5,018 bases of DNA from Clostridia bacterium (GTDB lineage Bacteria; Bacillota; Clostridia; Oscillospirales; Acutalibacteraceae): assembly GCA_017425745.1 (NCBI GenBank), contig JAFOXT010000094.1:1-5018 (forward strand), written 5' to 3'. Of the stretch, positions 4,871 through 5,018 are shown piece by piece (the stretch's first letter is position 1; every line of letters begins with the position of its first letter). The notes under the pieces were generated by a model. That model saw nothing but the letters and a program-made list of their open reading frames with translations. It ran no database searches and was not told the origin of the DNA. A program made the position numbers and the translations under genes.

Positions 4871-5018
4871 TTATTTATCAATCTTCTGAACACCGTAATG
4901 GTCAACCATTCTGAAATATTCATCCTCGGTGATAGAAACAACTGAACCGTGGCGGGGTCTTAAGTGGTCAAGACCGTAGCGTGAACGCTGAACTCTTTTG
5001 AATTTATTGAAATCTCTT
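4871..5018 (-). CDS. C-terminal end of an unidentified gene (5' end outside window)
   Basis: The minus strand is open from the right edge to a TAA at 4873-4871, giving the last 48 residues. The fragment contains VQRSRYGLDHLRPRHG and ends with the stretch SITEDEYFRMVDHYGVQKIDK. It is basic at its start, acidic and aromatic later, soluble in character, and has no repeat or membrane segment. I cannot assign a family from so short a piece. No hairpin terminator follows it, so its transcript may continue into the LRR protein gene 65 bases downstream, which nevertheless has its own promoter. That this frame is coding rests on its uninterrupted length and plausible composition, so confidence is moderate. 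Confidence 0.6.
   Translation of the reverse strand, partial: RDFNKFKRVQRSRYGLDHLRPRHGSVVSITEDEYFRMVDHYGVQKIDK

Noticed and set aside
4705..4941. A 78-residue minus-strand open frame beginning MFLSPRMNISEW.
   Set aside because: It straddles the end of one gene, the promoter and the start of the LRR gene in another frame, has no ribosome binding site and no protein-like composition.

Overview
The window is a low-GC, AT-rich chromosomal segment. Lysine- and glutamate-rich proteins, strong AAGGAG-type ribosome binding sites, near-consensus sigma-A promoters and large BspA-like secreted proteins suggest a Gram-positive anaerobe of the Clostridia, most likely a gut Ruminococcus-like member of the Oscillospiraceae. 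This is an inference from style; no marker gene is present to settle the taxon.

Layout from left to right: (1) the last 48 codons of an unidentified plus-strand gene (1-147); (2) a hairpin terminator with a perfect 16-bp stem (163-197), shared with the next, convergent gene; (3) a 732-residue secreted DUF285/BspA-type repeat protein on the minus strand (214-2412); (4) a divergent promoter region (2413-2591) with one near-perfect sigma-A promoter on each strand and a small palindrome over the minus-strand -35 box; (5) a 160-residue cytoplasmic protein of unknown function on the plus strand (2592-3074); (6) a second shared hairpin terminator (3081-3104); (7) a 559-residue secreted protein on the minus strand (3126-4805) with LRR_5-like repeats, a Cys/His zinc-ribbon-like region and a Cys-bracketed C-terminal tail; (8) its own promoter (4834-4862); (9) the last 48 codons of another unidentified minus-strand gene (4871-5018).

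The two large genes probably encode extracellular solenoid proteins of the sort used for adhesion or for binding host or substrate surfaces. Both have Sec signal peptides and neither has an LPXTG sortase signal or a lipobox. Both end in a short Trp/Phe-rich, positively charged amphipathic segment, and in the second protein this segment is flanked by Cys pairs. That shared ending is the most interesting feature of the window and may be an uncharacterised surface-retention or export signal. The 160-residue gene between them has no visible functional link except its position and its divergent promoter. I see no mobile element, CRISPR array, tRNA, rRNA or riboswitch. No stretch over 300 bases lacks a gene.
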